Origin: Blumeriella jaapii
Taxonomy: Eukaryota > Ascomycota > Leotiomycetes > Helotiales > Drepanopezizaceae
Length of the DNA: 64,000 bases
Assembly: GCA_009599575.1 (NCBI GenBank)
Contig: VWND01000014.1
Location: forward strand, 372,001-436,000
Reading direction: 5' to 3'
This document shows, in pieces, positions 11,914 to 23,899 of the stretch; within the stretch, counting starts at the first letter, position 1; each line of letters opens with the position of its first letter. Under the pieces are notes generated by a model that made no database searches, was not told the origin of the DNA, and saw only the letters and a program-made list of their open reading frames with translations. The position numbers were made by a program, and so were the translations under genes.

Positions 11914-14900
11914 AATACGCGGCTGCGCTGGCCCGGGTTTTTCAAAAAAGCATTACAATTGCCGGAAAGCTTTTTTAAAAAGGTTTATAAGCTATTTTAT
12001 AATAAACCGACGAATGTTAAAAAACCAAAAACAAATATTTGCGAATACGCAAAATAATATACGACGATAAAATCTTCGAAAAAACCAGGCAGTTTTTCGC
12101 TATAATACGCAAAGCGAAAAAAAATTATTAGCGAAAGCTTATCAACGGAATCGATAATAACGAAAAGCTGTATAAAATAATAAGCTAATACCGAATAATT
12201 ACGAATTTTAAAGCTTTTTTATTAATAATAAACGGCGTTGTAATTAAAAATATTAAAAATAAAGCTAATATTTTAAAAAACGAAGTATTTGGCCGCTTTT
12301 CAGCCACCCGACGATTTCGATCAAAATTTTTTTATCGAATAAGCAGGATCGGGCCATTTTTTTTAAATAGATTTCGTATCGCTCGAAAAAATGGAAAAAT
12401 ATTATATCGAAATTATTAGTATTTTCCCGGGTATTAATCGGATTACGGTAAGATTTTTAAAAGCTTATTAAAAAAAAAATTAAATCCGTTATATATAGCT
12501 TGTTTAACCGCTGTTTCGCAACGAATTATTTTCCGACTTTTTAAAAGCTGGCCGAAATAGCTATAATAATTAAAACCGATAAACGAAACAAATTTTTTTT
12601 ACGTTCGTAGCGTCCGATCGCTTTTTTCTTTTATATATTCAAAAGCTTCGAAAAAATTATCGCTAGCAAAATCGCGTGGATAGCGCTTACGACCGGCTTG
12701 TTTAATTTATATATATAAAAGCGTTTTTTCCGAAACGTTTTGCTTTCGATTTTTAGCAGCGTGTTTTACGGCCGATATCGAAACTGCGCTCGCCGTAAAA
12801 AAATATATTACGATTATTATTTTAAACGTGCAAAACGCGTTCGACGCCGTTTTAACCCGACGTTTGCTTAAAAAAATAACCGAGCAAAAATAGCTTTTTT
12901 TTTATTTCTTTTATTAATTAAATCGTTTTTTACGAAACGACGAATGCAAATACGATTCGAAAAAAAAACCATCGATTTTAGCTACGTTTATTACGGCATT
13001 TTTCAAAAATCGCTATTTTTTTCGGTTTTATATATATTATATTTAACAGAATTATTTAATTAAAACTTTACTTTTCGCTTTAAATACGCAAACGATATAT
13101 TAATTTATCGTATTTTATATAATTTAAACGATAATATCGAATTATTTGCGAAAAACGTCCGCGATATTTTCGAATAAAAAAATAAATACAAAATCGCTTT
13201 CGCGCTAAAAAAAATCGAAATAATATATATTATTACGCAAAATAATAATTACGTTTTTTCGATTATAATCGACGACAGAATTACGATTTTTTTTGTATTA
13301 TTACGGCGAAAAAAAGCGAGTAATCCGCGCTGCGCTAATTAAAAGTTTGATTCGATCGAAAATTTATTTTTAAACGATACGTTAAAAAACGCGCAAGTAA
13401 AATACGATAAACGGCGTAATATATTAAAAACTTCGGCCGAATTAATAATAATAGTTTTTCGGCCAGCGCGCTGCGAAAAGCAATAATTATTTGTATTTTT
13501 TTTTCGATATTATTTAAAACCGAAATTTAATACGCAGGCCGTACGAAACTTAAACGCCGAACCGAACGAAACAGCTAAATCAGTATCCGTTTCGGCGATT
13601 ATATCGATTTAATATAAAAAACTATTATTTTGGCCGTACGAAAAATACTTTTTGTATAGCGCATTATTTTTTTTATTATAATAATACGAAACGCAGGTTT
13701 TTTTTTCGCAAACGCGGTTTTAAAAAAAGCTAAAGTACGCTTTGCGATAAAATTGCAAATCGTAAACGAAACGTATTTTTTGATTTAACGTATTTTTATT
13801 TTAATAATTTTTCGAGGTAAATACGCGAGCATATATATAACCGCTAAAACGAAAATTCAGCGCTTTAGCGATATTTTTTTATAAATTTTACGATTTAAAT
13901 TAATTCTTTCGTATTTTTTTCGCTCGGCAGCCGCACCGATTTTATTATAAACGTTAAAAAAAAAAAGCCGCGGAAGATTTTAAAAAATAACAAGCAGAAC
14001 TATTTTTCGGAAACGTTACGATTTTTTCGAACGGCTGCGAAAAATATAAAAACGGCGCTTATTTCGTAAATTACGAATACGTTATATATTAAAACCGCAG
14101 GCAAATAGCGTTTAAATACGGCTCGATAAACGATTATTTTTACGTTTTCGACGCAAAAGCGATAAAAGCATAAAAAAACTTGTAAAAAACTGCGAGTATA
14201 CCAGCCGAAATACGTACGCAAAAGCTATAAATATATATCGACAGTATTTTAATAATTTAAAAAATACGCGGAATATTTTTTTTTTTTTTTAATAAGCTTT
14301 TTTGGCCTGTTAAAAAATAATAGAAATATACGACGTAAAAGTCAAATAAGCATCGGGTTATACGAGCATCGAAAGCAACGAAGCCGCCGATAAATTAGCG
14401 AATACGAATACAAAAAAGATTTTTTAAAACAAAAGCTTTGCGTTCGAACCGATTATAAATAAAATACGCTTCGATTTTAGAAAAATACGAGATTCGCATC
14501 GAAGCCGCTGATAAAAAACAGCCAGCAAAAAGTTTTTACGAAATTATAAGCGATAAAATCCGGTTTACGCAATTAAACTTTTGCCGAAGTTCGATATACC
14601 GAAACGACTGTTTTATTATTATTTAGCGATTAAAACTATTTATAAAAACTACGAATAATATTACGTTAAATATAATTATACCGACGTTAAATTGCGTTGC
14701 AAATGCAAAAAGCTTAAAATCCTATTGTATTTAATATTATACCGCCGCGCGATTAAACGTTTTTTTAATTAGCTTAAGAAAATTCGATCAAACGCTTTTT
14801 TTCGAATCGAGCGAAAAGCCGTAATATTTTTTAAAAACCTGCTTCGCGAGCCAAAGAATTTTGTAACGTTTTTACGCGTTATTATTACAATTTTTTAAAT

Positions 14901-15130
14901 ATGACTAGTTTTGCTATACGTATATTATTTGCTTTGATCGATTGCAATTCGAATAAAATAAGCTGCGTACGGCCGCGCGAAGCGACGTTATAGCGAAGCG
15001 AATATTATTTTGCATATTTGTATAACGAATGATTTTTTATTTTAATAAGCGCAAGCCTGTTTTTCGCTTTTAATTTTTGAATTCGGATATTTAAATATTG
15101 CTTTTTTTTTTTTTTTTTTTTTCGGCTTAT
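11914..15130 (+). pseudogene. LINE reverse transcriptase and RNase H (Tad/I-type), RIP-mutated
   Basis: Plus-strand translation with stops shows the non-LTR RT series in order. FPGINRITVRFLK is near 12425 (compare the APGxDGI block). RPIAFFFYIFKSFEKIIASK is near 12615-12675. ETALAVKK is followed by LNVQNAFDAVLTRRLLKKI near 12780-12880 (compare LDVKGAFD). A YAND box near 13090 stands where YADD is expected. A C-terminal RNase H block, ASGYTSIESNEAADKLANT, is near 14350-14405, followed by a cysteine-rich stretch, CKCKKLKILLYLILYRRA, near 14700. RT plus RNase H on one polyprotein is typical of Tad1/I-group LINEs of fungi. The reading frame is broken throughout. Confidence 0.85.
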
Positions 15131-15357
15131 TAATTATATTATTATGCGTTTCCACGCAATCGACAAATTATATTTTGATCGGTGCCGTATATATACTTCT
15201 TAAGCTTTTTTTTTAAGCTTTACGCTTATATTTTTCATTAACGGACCATCGCAAAAAGCGGCGAAAAGGGTAGTCGACAGCAGCTTTAGTTATACTAATA
15301 CGAATTGTTTTCGAAATCGTATTTTGTATTTAATTCCTTAGCTTAGCACGTTTCCGT
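15131..15357. other. Flank of the nested block, no gene seen
   Basis: This is AT-rich sequence after a T-run at about 15104-15122, possibly the LINE 3' end, running up to the first outer LTR. Its last five bases, TCCGT (15353-15357), recur at 41406-41410. It was therefore joined directly to the genic side before the nested elements arrived. Confidence 0.6.
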
Positions 15358-15770
15358 TGTAAGGATTGAAAGGCAGGAAAACACTAGTTCGGATAATAAA
15401 GCTCAGATAAGGTTGGGTTGATAGTCAGACTGATTTTTACCTTTTACATTTCTAGTAAAAGGCGTGTATAAGTACAAAAGAAGGAATGGAGCCTTCGAAA
15501 AAAATATTTCCTAGGAAACCAGGCGAATTTTATTTAATATGCTTTTTCAGCTTTTATTCCGACCTTTTTTTATTTTTCTTAATATAATTCTAATAATTGG
15601 TTTTTTAACAATTATTTCTATAAAATATTTTATTTAAATATTATTTCCAGCCTTTATAATACTATCCGGCTTCTACGGCCTATCCGCAGAAAATGCTATT
15701 CGAAGATTAGTAGAAAGCAAAAGGTTTTGACGGATTATTTGATTTATATACGTAATATTAGTTTTTAATA
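15358..15770 (-). repeat. Family-1 LTR, 3' LTR of the outer element (413 bp)
   Basis: On the plus strand it starts TGTAAGGATTGAAAGGCAGG and ends in a mutated form of GGTTCCTGACA. The same 413-414 bp unit occurs at 27894-28306, 34834-35246 and 40992-41405. The outer side (15358-15500) is nearly unmutated. The inner side carries many C-to-T and G-to-A changes relative to the clean copy at 41280-41405. Confidence 0.92.
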
Positions 15771-16024
15771 TTATTTTTTTTTTAAGCTTTTGGTTTTTAA
15801 AAGCAATTGATTTTTTTGTACGTATACTTTCGTATATGGCGTGCGTTACGCTTTCGAAATAACGTGCGGTTTTTTTCGCTTTCGATCGTAAATTATAACT
15901 GTTTTTTTCGCTTTTGATCGTGAATTATAATTGTTTTGCTATTTTGTTTTTTTTGTTTTCGGTAGCGTTCGTATTTTCGTTTGAAAAAGTTTTTTTTTTT
16001 AAAATGGCCGCTATTTTTTTATTT

Positions 16025-16056
<32 letters not shown>

Positions 16057-19000
16057 CGTTAGCTTTTTTTTTTTTTAATTAATTGTTTTTCGCCGCGTTC
16101 GCCGCGAACTTTTAAAATGCTTTTGATTTTTATTTGCTTTCGGTGCGTCCGTTTGATTTTTACGCGAAAGTATTATAGCGGATTTTTTGCTTTTTTTTTT
16201 GCGTTTTCGAGCTTTTTAGCGTAAAATGCAACCGTTGCAAAGCTTCGTATATTTAATATTTTTTTATAAATCTTTTAGATTTTTATTCGAATTCGCTTTT
16301 AATTAGCTATAAGTTTTTATTATACGCGTTATCGAAACGCAAACTTTTTTCGCGGGTTTTAACGATTTTATAAATCGTTTCGATATTGCTACCGCCGCTG
16401 CCGTTTTTTTTTTTTTTTATTGCCGAAGCCAAAGCTTTTGCTAAAACTTTTATCGATTTTATTATTTACGACGCTTATATAAATCGTTTAAAAAAAAGTA
16501 ACGCTTCGGCTTTTATAATAATCGAAAATCGTGCGAATCGCGCCGCGGCTCGGGCTGCCGCCGTTATTGCTGCGCCCGTTTTTGCCGGTTTGGCGGCTGC
16601 TGTTGTTTTAAAAGTTTTAGCTGCGCCGGCTTTTTTTTTTAACGACGCTAATATAAAACGTATTTTCCGACGTTTCGAAAATATCGCTCGGATTTATTTT
16701 AATTAATTAAATTAAATTTTGAATTTTTACGAAAATATCGTAATTGCAATTTAAAATTCGATTACGGCTATTATAAAAACTTTAATTAAAATAAATCGAA
16801 TATTTTGCGAATTCGTTTAGTATTAATTTTTTTAATTTGCCGCTGCTTTTAAATCTGAAAAAAATAGCGATAAAAATAAAAAAAAAAAAATAATAATAAA
16901 AATAAATTAGCTTAGCGGCGGTTTTAAAGTTTTTTAAATATTTTTTTTTTTTTTTTTTTTTTTTTTTACGGCGCGTATTCGTTATTGCTCCGTTGCTATT
17001 ATTTATCGTATTTTTTAAATATTTTTTTATAACTTTTTTTACGTTCGTAAAATGGTTTTTTGGCTTTTAAAAGTTTTCGTTTAATAAATAGCTTTTTTAT
17101 CGCATTAAATAATATCGGCATTTTTTTTGTATTTTTGTAAGTTTGTATTAATTTAATTTCGTATTTTTCGGATTTTTAAAATTTTATTATATTATTTTTC
17201 GGCTCGGTGTCGTTTCGATTTTGCTAAGGTTTTAATAAAAAAACGTAGAAAATATCGTGAATACGATATTAAAAAAAAAGTTCGAATTAATAAGCTTGGC
17301 CGTATTTATATATAATTCGTTTGATTTTAAAAAGTTTTAAATATTTATTTAAAAGCTTTCGAAAAAATCGCAGTTATCGAAGGTTTTTAATCGATAATAA
17401 TATTTTATCGCTTATTTGAAATTTAATTTTTTTGTATTTAGCGTCGTAAAACTTTTTGTAATTCGCGTTGGCTTTTTTTAGCTTTTTACTAAATATTTTT
17501 TTTTTTTATAATATTTTAATTCGTTTTTCTGCTAACGGTATTTTTTTTTTTACAACGTCGCTTTCGACGTTGCTATCAAATTCTAAATAAAAGCCGTATA
17601 ATATGCGAAAAAAAATAAAATTCGTAAAAGCGTATATCGAATTGTTATACGTAAATTCGGCTAAAATAAACTTCGTAGCTTAATCGTTTTATCGATAATC
17701 GTAATACGTACGAAAATAAAATTTTAAAATTTGATTTTAACGTTTTGTTTAGCTATTTATTTAAAAATAAAAAGCGATGCTTAATCGACGTTGTATTTGT
17801 AAATGAAATATTATTAAAAACTAAAATTTATTAATAAAAACTAATTTTTTGTTTGTAATAATTTTTTTAAAACAGCTAAAATTTTTGTAAACGTATTATA
17901 TAAATATTTTAATTAAATTTGAAATTGAAATCGTTTTTTATATCGGTATATATTTCGATAATTTCGTATATCGGTTTATTATAACGAATATCGAATCGTA
18001 AACACGATTTCGTTTTTTGCTAAAAAATAAATCCGTAATAAAATTTATAATTATTTTTTTTTAAAATTTCGTAAAAATCGAAAAAAAAGCTAATTCGCTA
18101 TAGGGTCGGTGTTTTCTAAGCTTGCTTTTTTAGCATTTTCTATACGTATTAACGTAACGTTTTATATCGTTTCGTAAATCAGGCCAAAAATACTTTTTTT
18201 CGACCAGTTTTAGCGTTCGCCGAAAGCTTTAATAGCCGGCGGTCGAATCGTCGTAATTAATTTTTAATATTTCGCTTTTAATAGCGTTTTTATTCGAAAT
18301 ATACGCACGTTTTTTATAATATAATAATTTATTTTGATTTATACGCCAATATTTTTCGAATTCGGCTCGATTGTTTTACGAGGCCGATTCGTACGTTTTT
18401 TATAATATAAAAAAATCAGATTTTTGCAATTTAAAAATAGTTTTATAAATCGGTTTTGCTAATTCGTTAATAGCCGTTTCGGATTGTAATAATACAACGG
18501 CTACGTTTCGTAGTATATATTATTTACAATTAATAATATTAACAAAAAATAATTCGGCGAAAAAGCTTTTTATTTGGCTTTTTTCCGCTTGCTTTTTATT
18601 TTTTAATTCCGTTAATAAAAGCTTCGAATATTTATCGGCGCGAAATAATTTATACTTCGATTTTAAACGTATTTTTATTGCGAAAAACATTTTAAAATTT
18701 TTTAAATAAATTAATTTTAGTTTACGATGCAGCGTAAGCAGTTGCTCGTTATTTTTTTTTAAATTTTTTTTTAAATTTGGCCGGCGAAAAAAATTATTCG
18801 CCGGATTAAAAACTTTTGTTTTATATTCGATTGTAAAATCGTATTTAATTAGCTCGTCGGCCTATTTCGCTTAGCGTTCGTTTAAACGTTTTTTCGTAAA
18901 AAAGTATTTTAAATTATAATAATTTGTACGCATAATAATAACGTCGGAAGCGCTACGTAAATATTAGTTTTATTATTTAAAAGCGTAAATTATAGCTATT

Positions 19001-19702
19001 AGCTTAGCGTCGTGAATTTTGTATTTTTATTTTATAAAAAAAAGCTTTTTCGAATAATATACGATAAAATACTAACGTGCTTTCGCATTTTCCTCGAATA
19101 ATTAAAATAATATTCCGTTTATAGCGAATTTCGAAACGTTTGTTTCGATTTGGATTTTTAATCGAAAATCGAAATAGCGTAAAATCGATGCTTAGTAAAA
19201 TTTTTCTTTTAAAAGTAAAAAGGCGAGCTTCGCTTCGAATAAAAAACGAAAAGGGCCCGACATTTTTTTTATTGTATTTCTTTTAAAAAATTTGTAATAG
19301 ATCGGTTAAAGCTTAGCGTAGTTTTTAATAAAACGTTTATAAAAGTTGGTAAAACCTAAAAATATTTAAATATTTCGCTACGTAATAAAAAAAGGCTATT
19401 TTCGAATATTATTTACTTTTTTTAGGTTTATTTTAATTTTCGTAAAAGTAACGACGAAGCTTAGGAATTTAATCGTATTCGTATCGAAAGCATATTTTTT
19501 CAGATTTTCGTAAAGTTTATTAATACGAAATCTTTCGAAAACTTTTTTTACCGCGTTTATATAATCGTCGGGATTTTCGGAAAATATTAGAATATCGTCG
19601 AAGTAAATTATATACGTAATATTTATTAAACCGATTAAAATTTAATTAATATACGCTTGAAAAATTGCTGATGCGTTCGAAAAACCGAAAAATAATACGT
19701 AA
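15771..19702 (-). pseudogene. Outer family-1 element, downstream half: RT palm end, RNase H, integrase, chromodomain, Ala-rich tail
   Basis: On the minus strand the reading resumes inside RT with IIYFDDILIF (about 19610-19580), keeping the two catalytic aspartates. LGFTNFYKRFIKN follows near 19360-19310, then RNase H at about 19290-18900, integrase at about 18400-17500 and a chromodomain-like segment at about 17200-17000. An alanine-rich stretch lies near 16700-16390; the plus-strand open frame 16386-16706 is its antisense. The plus strand is strikingly T-rich here, the mirror of the A-rich inner copy. Coordinates inside the block are approximate. Confidence 0.75.
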
Positions 19703-19972
19703 TGTAAAAGTAGGTAGGAAAACCAGACTGATACGGCCATATATCGGTAAGTAAGATAGTTTAGGGAATCCCTAGAAAAAACTAAAAAAAAAGGAAAAAA
19801 AAAATAAGTAAAAATATAAATTGGACTGCGTGCTTATAGTACTATCTAAAGGGGGTGCCTTGCTTTTATACCTGTTAAAAGTAGTCAGTAGCAAAAGGTT
19901 TCGAAAGGGTCCATGCCTCGATTATAGCTAAAACTATCAATTTCTATTAATACAAAGCATTACCGTTTTATA
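19703..19972 (-). repeat. Family-2 LTR, 3' LTR (270 bp)
   Basis: On the plus strand it starts TGTAAAAGTAGGTAGG and ends TTTTATA (TTTTACA after one C-to-T change). It matches 38090-38359 across its length. The outer part (19703-19760) is cleaner than the inner part. Confidence 0.9.
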
Positions 19973-20149
19973 TCCTATCCTAAACAATATACGTAATCGT
20001 TTTTAATTACGACCAAAAAAAAACATAATTTTAATAAATACAATTTAGTTTATTTTATATAATTTAAAAACCAATTAATTACAAACCAAACTTTTTAGTT
20101 CTATATTTCTTCGGTTTTTTAACCCGTTCTTAGCCTTTTTGCTATTGGC

Positions 20150-22870
20150 TTCTGCGAAAGGATAGCGTCTCGCTTATCGTTTGAATTACTTTATTTATCC
20201 TGCTTTTTTGAAAAATAGCTCGATAAAATATTAATAAAAATATCGTTTAGATTTACGAACGTTTTAATAGCTTTTTCGTCGATAATATTATCAAATGTCG
20301 CCGCGACGGATGCTTTCTACGATTTTTCTTCGTAAATAATAAATTCCAGCTTTTAAACGTAATTCTACGCTTTGCAAAAAGCGCTGAAAAATCTTATATT
20401 AAAATCATAGAAATAATCGATTAATTCGTCGTAATTAAAACCGATTAACGCTTTTGCCTCGCGTAAAATTAATAAATCGGATTACGATTGTTTACCGACG
20501 AATGCTTCTGAAAAAGCTCCGAGGCCTGTAAAAAAAACTATTTTACGAAATAATTCGAAGATAATCGTTTGCAATCGAAATTATCGAAAATGCTATAATT
20601 GCTTTCGCCGCAGTATAAACAATATCAGATTGCTTATCGAATTATCGTTTTCGAAATAGTTTTTGTACTTTTGCGCCGTATAATTATTCGAATAAATTAG
20701 CATCGCGCCGTCGGTTTTAAATCCTGAATTTAACGAAAATCTTTTGCTTAGTCGAAAAGCTGACAAAAATTATTTTATTTTCTATTCCGTAACTTTCGAT
20801 TTCGTAATCCGATAAAATAGCCGAGGCCATTATTTTAAACGCGCTAAAATACAAGAAAGCTAAGCTTTTCTGAATAATTTTAATCAGCGTGACGTCGTAA
20901 TATAATTGTAAATAAGCTTCGATTATTTCCGAATTATATACAAATGCAAGCAAAACGTGGTAGTCGAAAATAGCGTCGGTAAAATCTTCGATTTTTTTTT
21001 TTTTTTAAAAATCGGCGATATCGAATTTTATAATTATAATACGATCGAGGCCAGCGAAACCTAAAACGATCGAAACGTCAAGATATGCCACGAAGCGGCA
21101 GTTTCCAAAGTTCCGAGTAATTAAAGCAGCGAAATAAAGGCCGAGATGCATTTTAAAAACTTATTAAATAAAATTGTAAAGCATATTAGCGAAAAAAGTT
21201 ATAAGCGCTTTTTGGGTTTTAACCAGTCGAAAATAGTATTTATATATAACTATTTTTTTTTTTATAAAATGCAATAATAGCTTGTTTTCTCCGTTATAAA
21301 ACTTTACGTGGTTAACGAATTCGCAGCTTAATTCAAATAAACTTTAAAACACATTTTCGGTCGAAAAGCTAAAAAAATCGGCTTTTGAAAATATTCGTTG
21401 CTTCTATTTTTTTACGTTTTAATCGAGTTTTATAATCGCGCTAAAAATTTTAAAATCTGTTTTAAAATTTGCGTAGCCCAAATAAGCTTTAGCACGCGCT
21501 TAAATAATTCTCGCAGTTTTTCGTCGAAATATAAATTAATTATTAAAATTAACTTCGAACACGTCGTAATCCGAATTTTTAATAACAGCGAATCGATTAG
21601 CGAAACCGACAACGTTAATTTCTTTTGTAATCAAATCGTAATACGCCGCGTAATAGCGTACGTGAAAATAGCAAAACTTGCCGTTTTTTCTGGCGTTAAC
21701 GTTATTCGTAAAAACGAAATTAAAAAATCGGAGTTTTTCAGCGAAAAAAAGCTCGAATAAAAACGAATCACCGTTTTTAAAAATCTTTTTTATTTGCTTT
21801 AACGTATTATATTTGCAATCTTCCGAAAAAGGCTTAATTTAGTTTTCGTTCGAAGCAAAAGAAAAAAAACTAACGGATTTATTTGGTTTTTATATAAAAA
21901 TATCGAAATAAAACTTCTGAATCGTTTCGTCGTCGAAAACGAAAGTTTTAAACAAATTAATCTGATTTTATACCTTTTGTATAATTTTTTCCGCGATAAT
22001 TTCGATATTTTTTTTCAAATCTTTTCGATCGAAACGTATAATAATCGAAATCTTAAATGCTTTTATCAAAATCTAAAGTATTAGCGGTTCGACGTTTTTA
22101 AACGCAGCAAACGTTTTTAATATTTGCGTATTTAGTTTCGAAAAGTCAGATTTAAAATCGTTTAAATCTTTTCTTTTCGGAATGTTAAAGTTTTTTAAGT
22201 TTGATTTTGTAGAATCGTCGCGTTTTCTGTTAATTAGCTTAAAACCTATAGCTCGGCGTTAATTTCCGGCTGTTTTTATTCGCGGTGCCTTTTTTGCTGG
22301 CGACGCGAATAATTTTTTTTTTCGAACGGAAAAAATTTCGAAAATATCGGCGCGCTTTTCTACGTCTTTTGTTTTTACTTTTTCCGGAATCGTTTTTATA
22401 AATACAATAAGCTTTTTATATTCGAATAAACGATTGTTTGCTATCACGCTTTTAATTTCGTTTTCTAATTCGTTTTCGATAATTAAAAATAAAAATCGCT
22501 GAATTGTTTTAGCTGCTTTAGAAATATTAATTACTACCGCGTATATTTTTTCGAACTAAACGAAAATAATATTAGCTTTTTCGTCCTTTTCGTCGTCGTA
22601 AATTTAAAATATCGGAATAGCGTCGTTTTTTTCGTTCGGTATAAAAATGCCGCATTTAGCGACGCTTAATCTTTTATTTTAAAAAAAAATCAAATTTAAG
22701 ATTTCGCAGCCGACTAGAACTTTTTTTAGCGATTGCATAACGTCGTCGACCAGTTTGCAAACAGCTGTAAAAAAGCCTGTAAACCTGCGGGCTTTTAAGT
22801 TATTAGCTCTTAAAGTTTACGCTTTAAAAATATAAACGTTTAATATTCAGATTCCTTTTTTCGTAAAAAT
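20150..22870 (-). pseudogene. Unassigned long reading frame downstream of family-2 pol
   Basis: Between the end of integrase and the 3' LTR, the minus strand holds a long frame interrupted mainly by stops that fit TGG/CAA/CGA decay. The open stretches 22447-22259 and 20953-20717 are in the same frame (1494 bp apart), and the readable protein between them is continuous. It would encode roughly 900 residues. Readable pieces include FTGFFTAVCKLVDDVMQSLK (near 22750), ARYYAAYYDLITKEINVVGF (near 21650) and YHVLLAFVYNSEIIEAYLQL (near 20960). A possible zinc-binding cluster CLYCGES..FDC lies near 20620-20570 in another frame. I recognise no family. It could be an element-encoded third protein, captured host sequence or another degraded mobile element. 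Confidence 0.5.
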
Positions 22871-23339
22871 AATAATTTCGAAAAAGCGAGCGAAATGCCG
22901 AAATAAAATAATACCGGTGATTTTGCTAAAAACGTATTTTTAAATATTTTTTTTTCGTTGATTTGGCAAAAAGCGCAAAACTCGGTCTGTTATTTTTTTT
23001 TTATTATTTCGAGCCTTTTTTGCTCCGGCGAAAGCTTTTAAAACGTTGTCGTAATTCAGCAGGAATTTGTCGTAATCAAAGCTTTTGCAAACGAATTCAA
23101 CTTTAACGAAACTTTCGTAATCGAATAAAAATTCGTTAACGTTTTCAATTATTATATCGAATTATTTTATAAATATTTTTACGAAAGCTGCTTATTAATT
23201 TGAAATAGCGGTATTATATGCTTGCTTAAATTCGGAAAAATTGCGTATAATAGTTTCGTTTTAAAATAAATTAAAAATAAACTTGTTAAGTTTAGCAACG
23301 CTTTGCTTAAGAAACGATATAATATCGATAAGTTTATTA

Positions 23340-23880
23340 ATTAGAAAAATGTATTATATTTATTAAAAAGTAATTGGGAAAAAGTACGGAAATTGTAAAA
23401 TATTTATATTCAAAAGCCACGGGAATCCGTATAATTTTTTTAATAAATTATAATTGTTTAGATAGGCATTCGTTCAGAACAACGAAAAAAGTAAACAGTA
23501 TAAAAAGCAGCAAATAATAAAATGCATAAAAAATAGTATTCGTAAAATATACGAGCGGTATAAATATATCAAATATACGGCTCAAATATATACAAAGCTT
23601 TTATTTTGGTAAACAAAAGTATAATCAAACAAAGAAAAATACAATAAATGTCCCAAACAATATAAAAAAAAAGTCTTAAAAATAAATAATATATATAAAA
23701 CAGAATTAAATTATATATAAGCAAAGCAAAACAAAAACAGTAAAATAATATATAATAAAAAAAAAACAATAAATAGCAAAAACAATAAAACAATTAATAA
23801 ACAATCTTATATGCATCTTTCTCCTTTTCGATTATAAATAAAATCACAATTTAAATTATGCTTTCAACAGCGGAATTATC
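23340..23880. other. AT-rich spacer without the local RIP signature
   Basis: This spacer lies between pol and the extra frame of family 2. From about 23585 to 23825 there is no CpG at all, and CpA and TpG steps are kept, the reverse of the surrounding DNA, where CpG survives and CpA is lost. On the minus strand a hydrophobic 74-codon frame (23793-23569) is probably a by-product of the composition. The stretch looks natively AT-rich, not mutated to AT. Confidence 0.5.
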
Positions 23881-23899
23881 GTTCGGTCGTTTCCAAACT

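Noticed and set aside
16386..16706. 106-codon Ala-rich ORF on the plus strand
   Set aside because: It is the antisense of the family-1 element, repeated in reverse at 33930-34250, and is not a separate gene.
23569..23793. 74-codon hydrophobic minus-strand ORF resembling a membrane protein
   Set aside because: The hydrophobic composition follows from T-rich DNA, with no start context or homology; it is treated as part of an AT-rich spacer.
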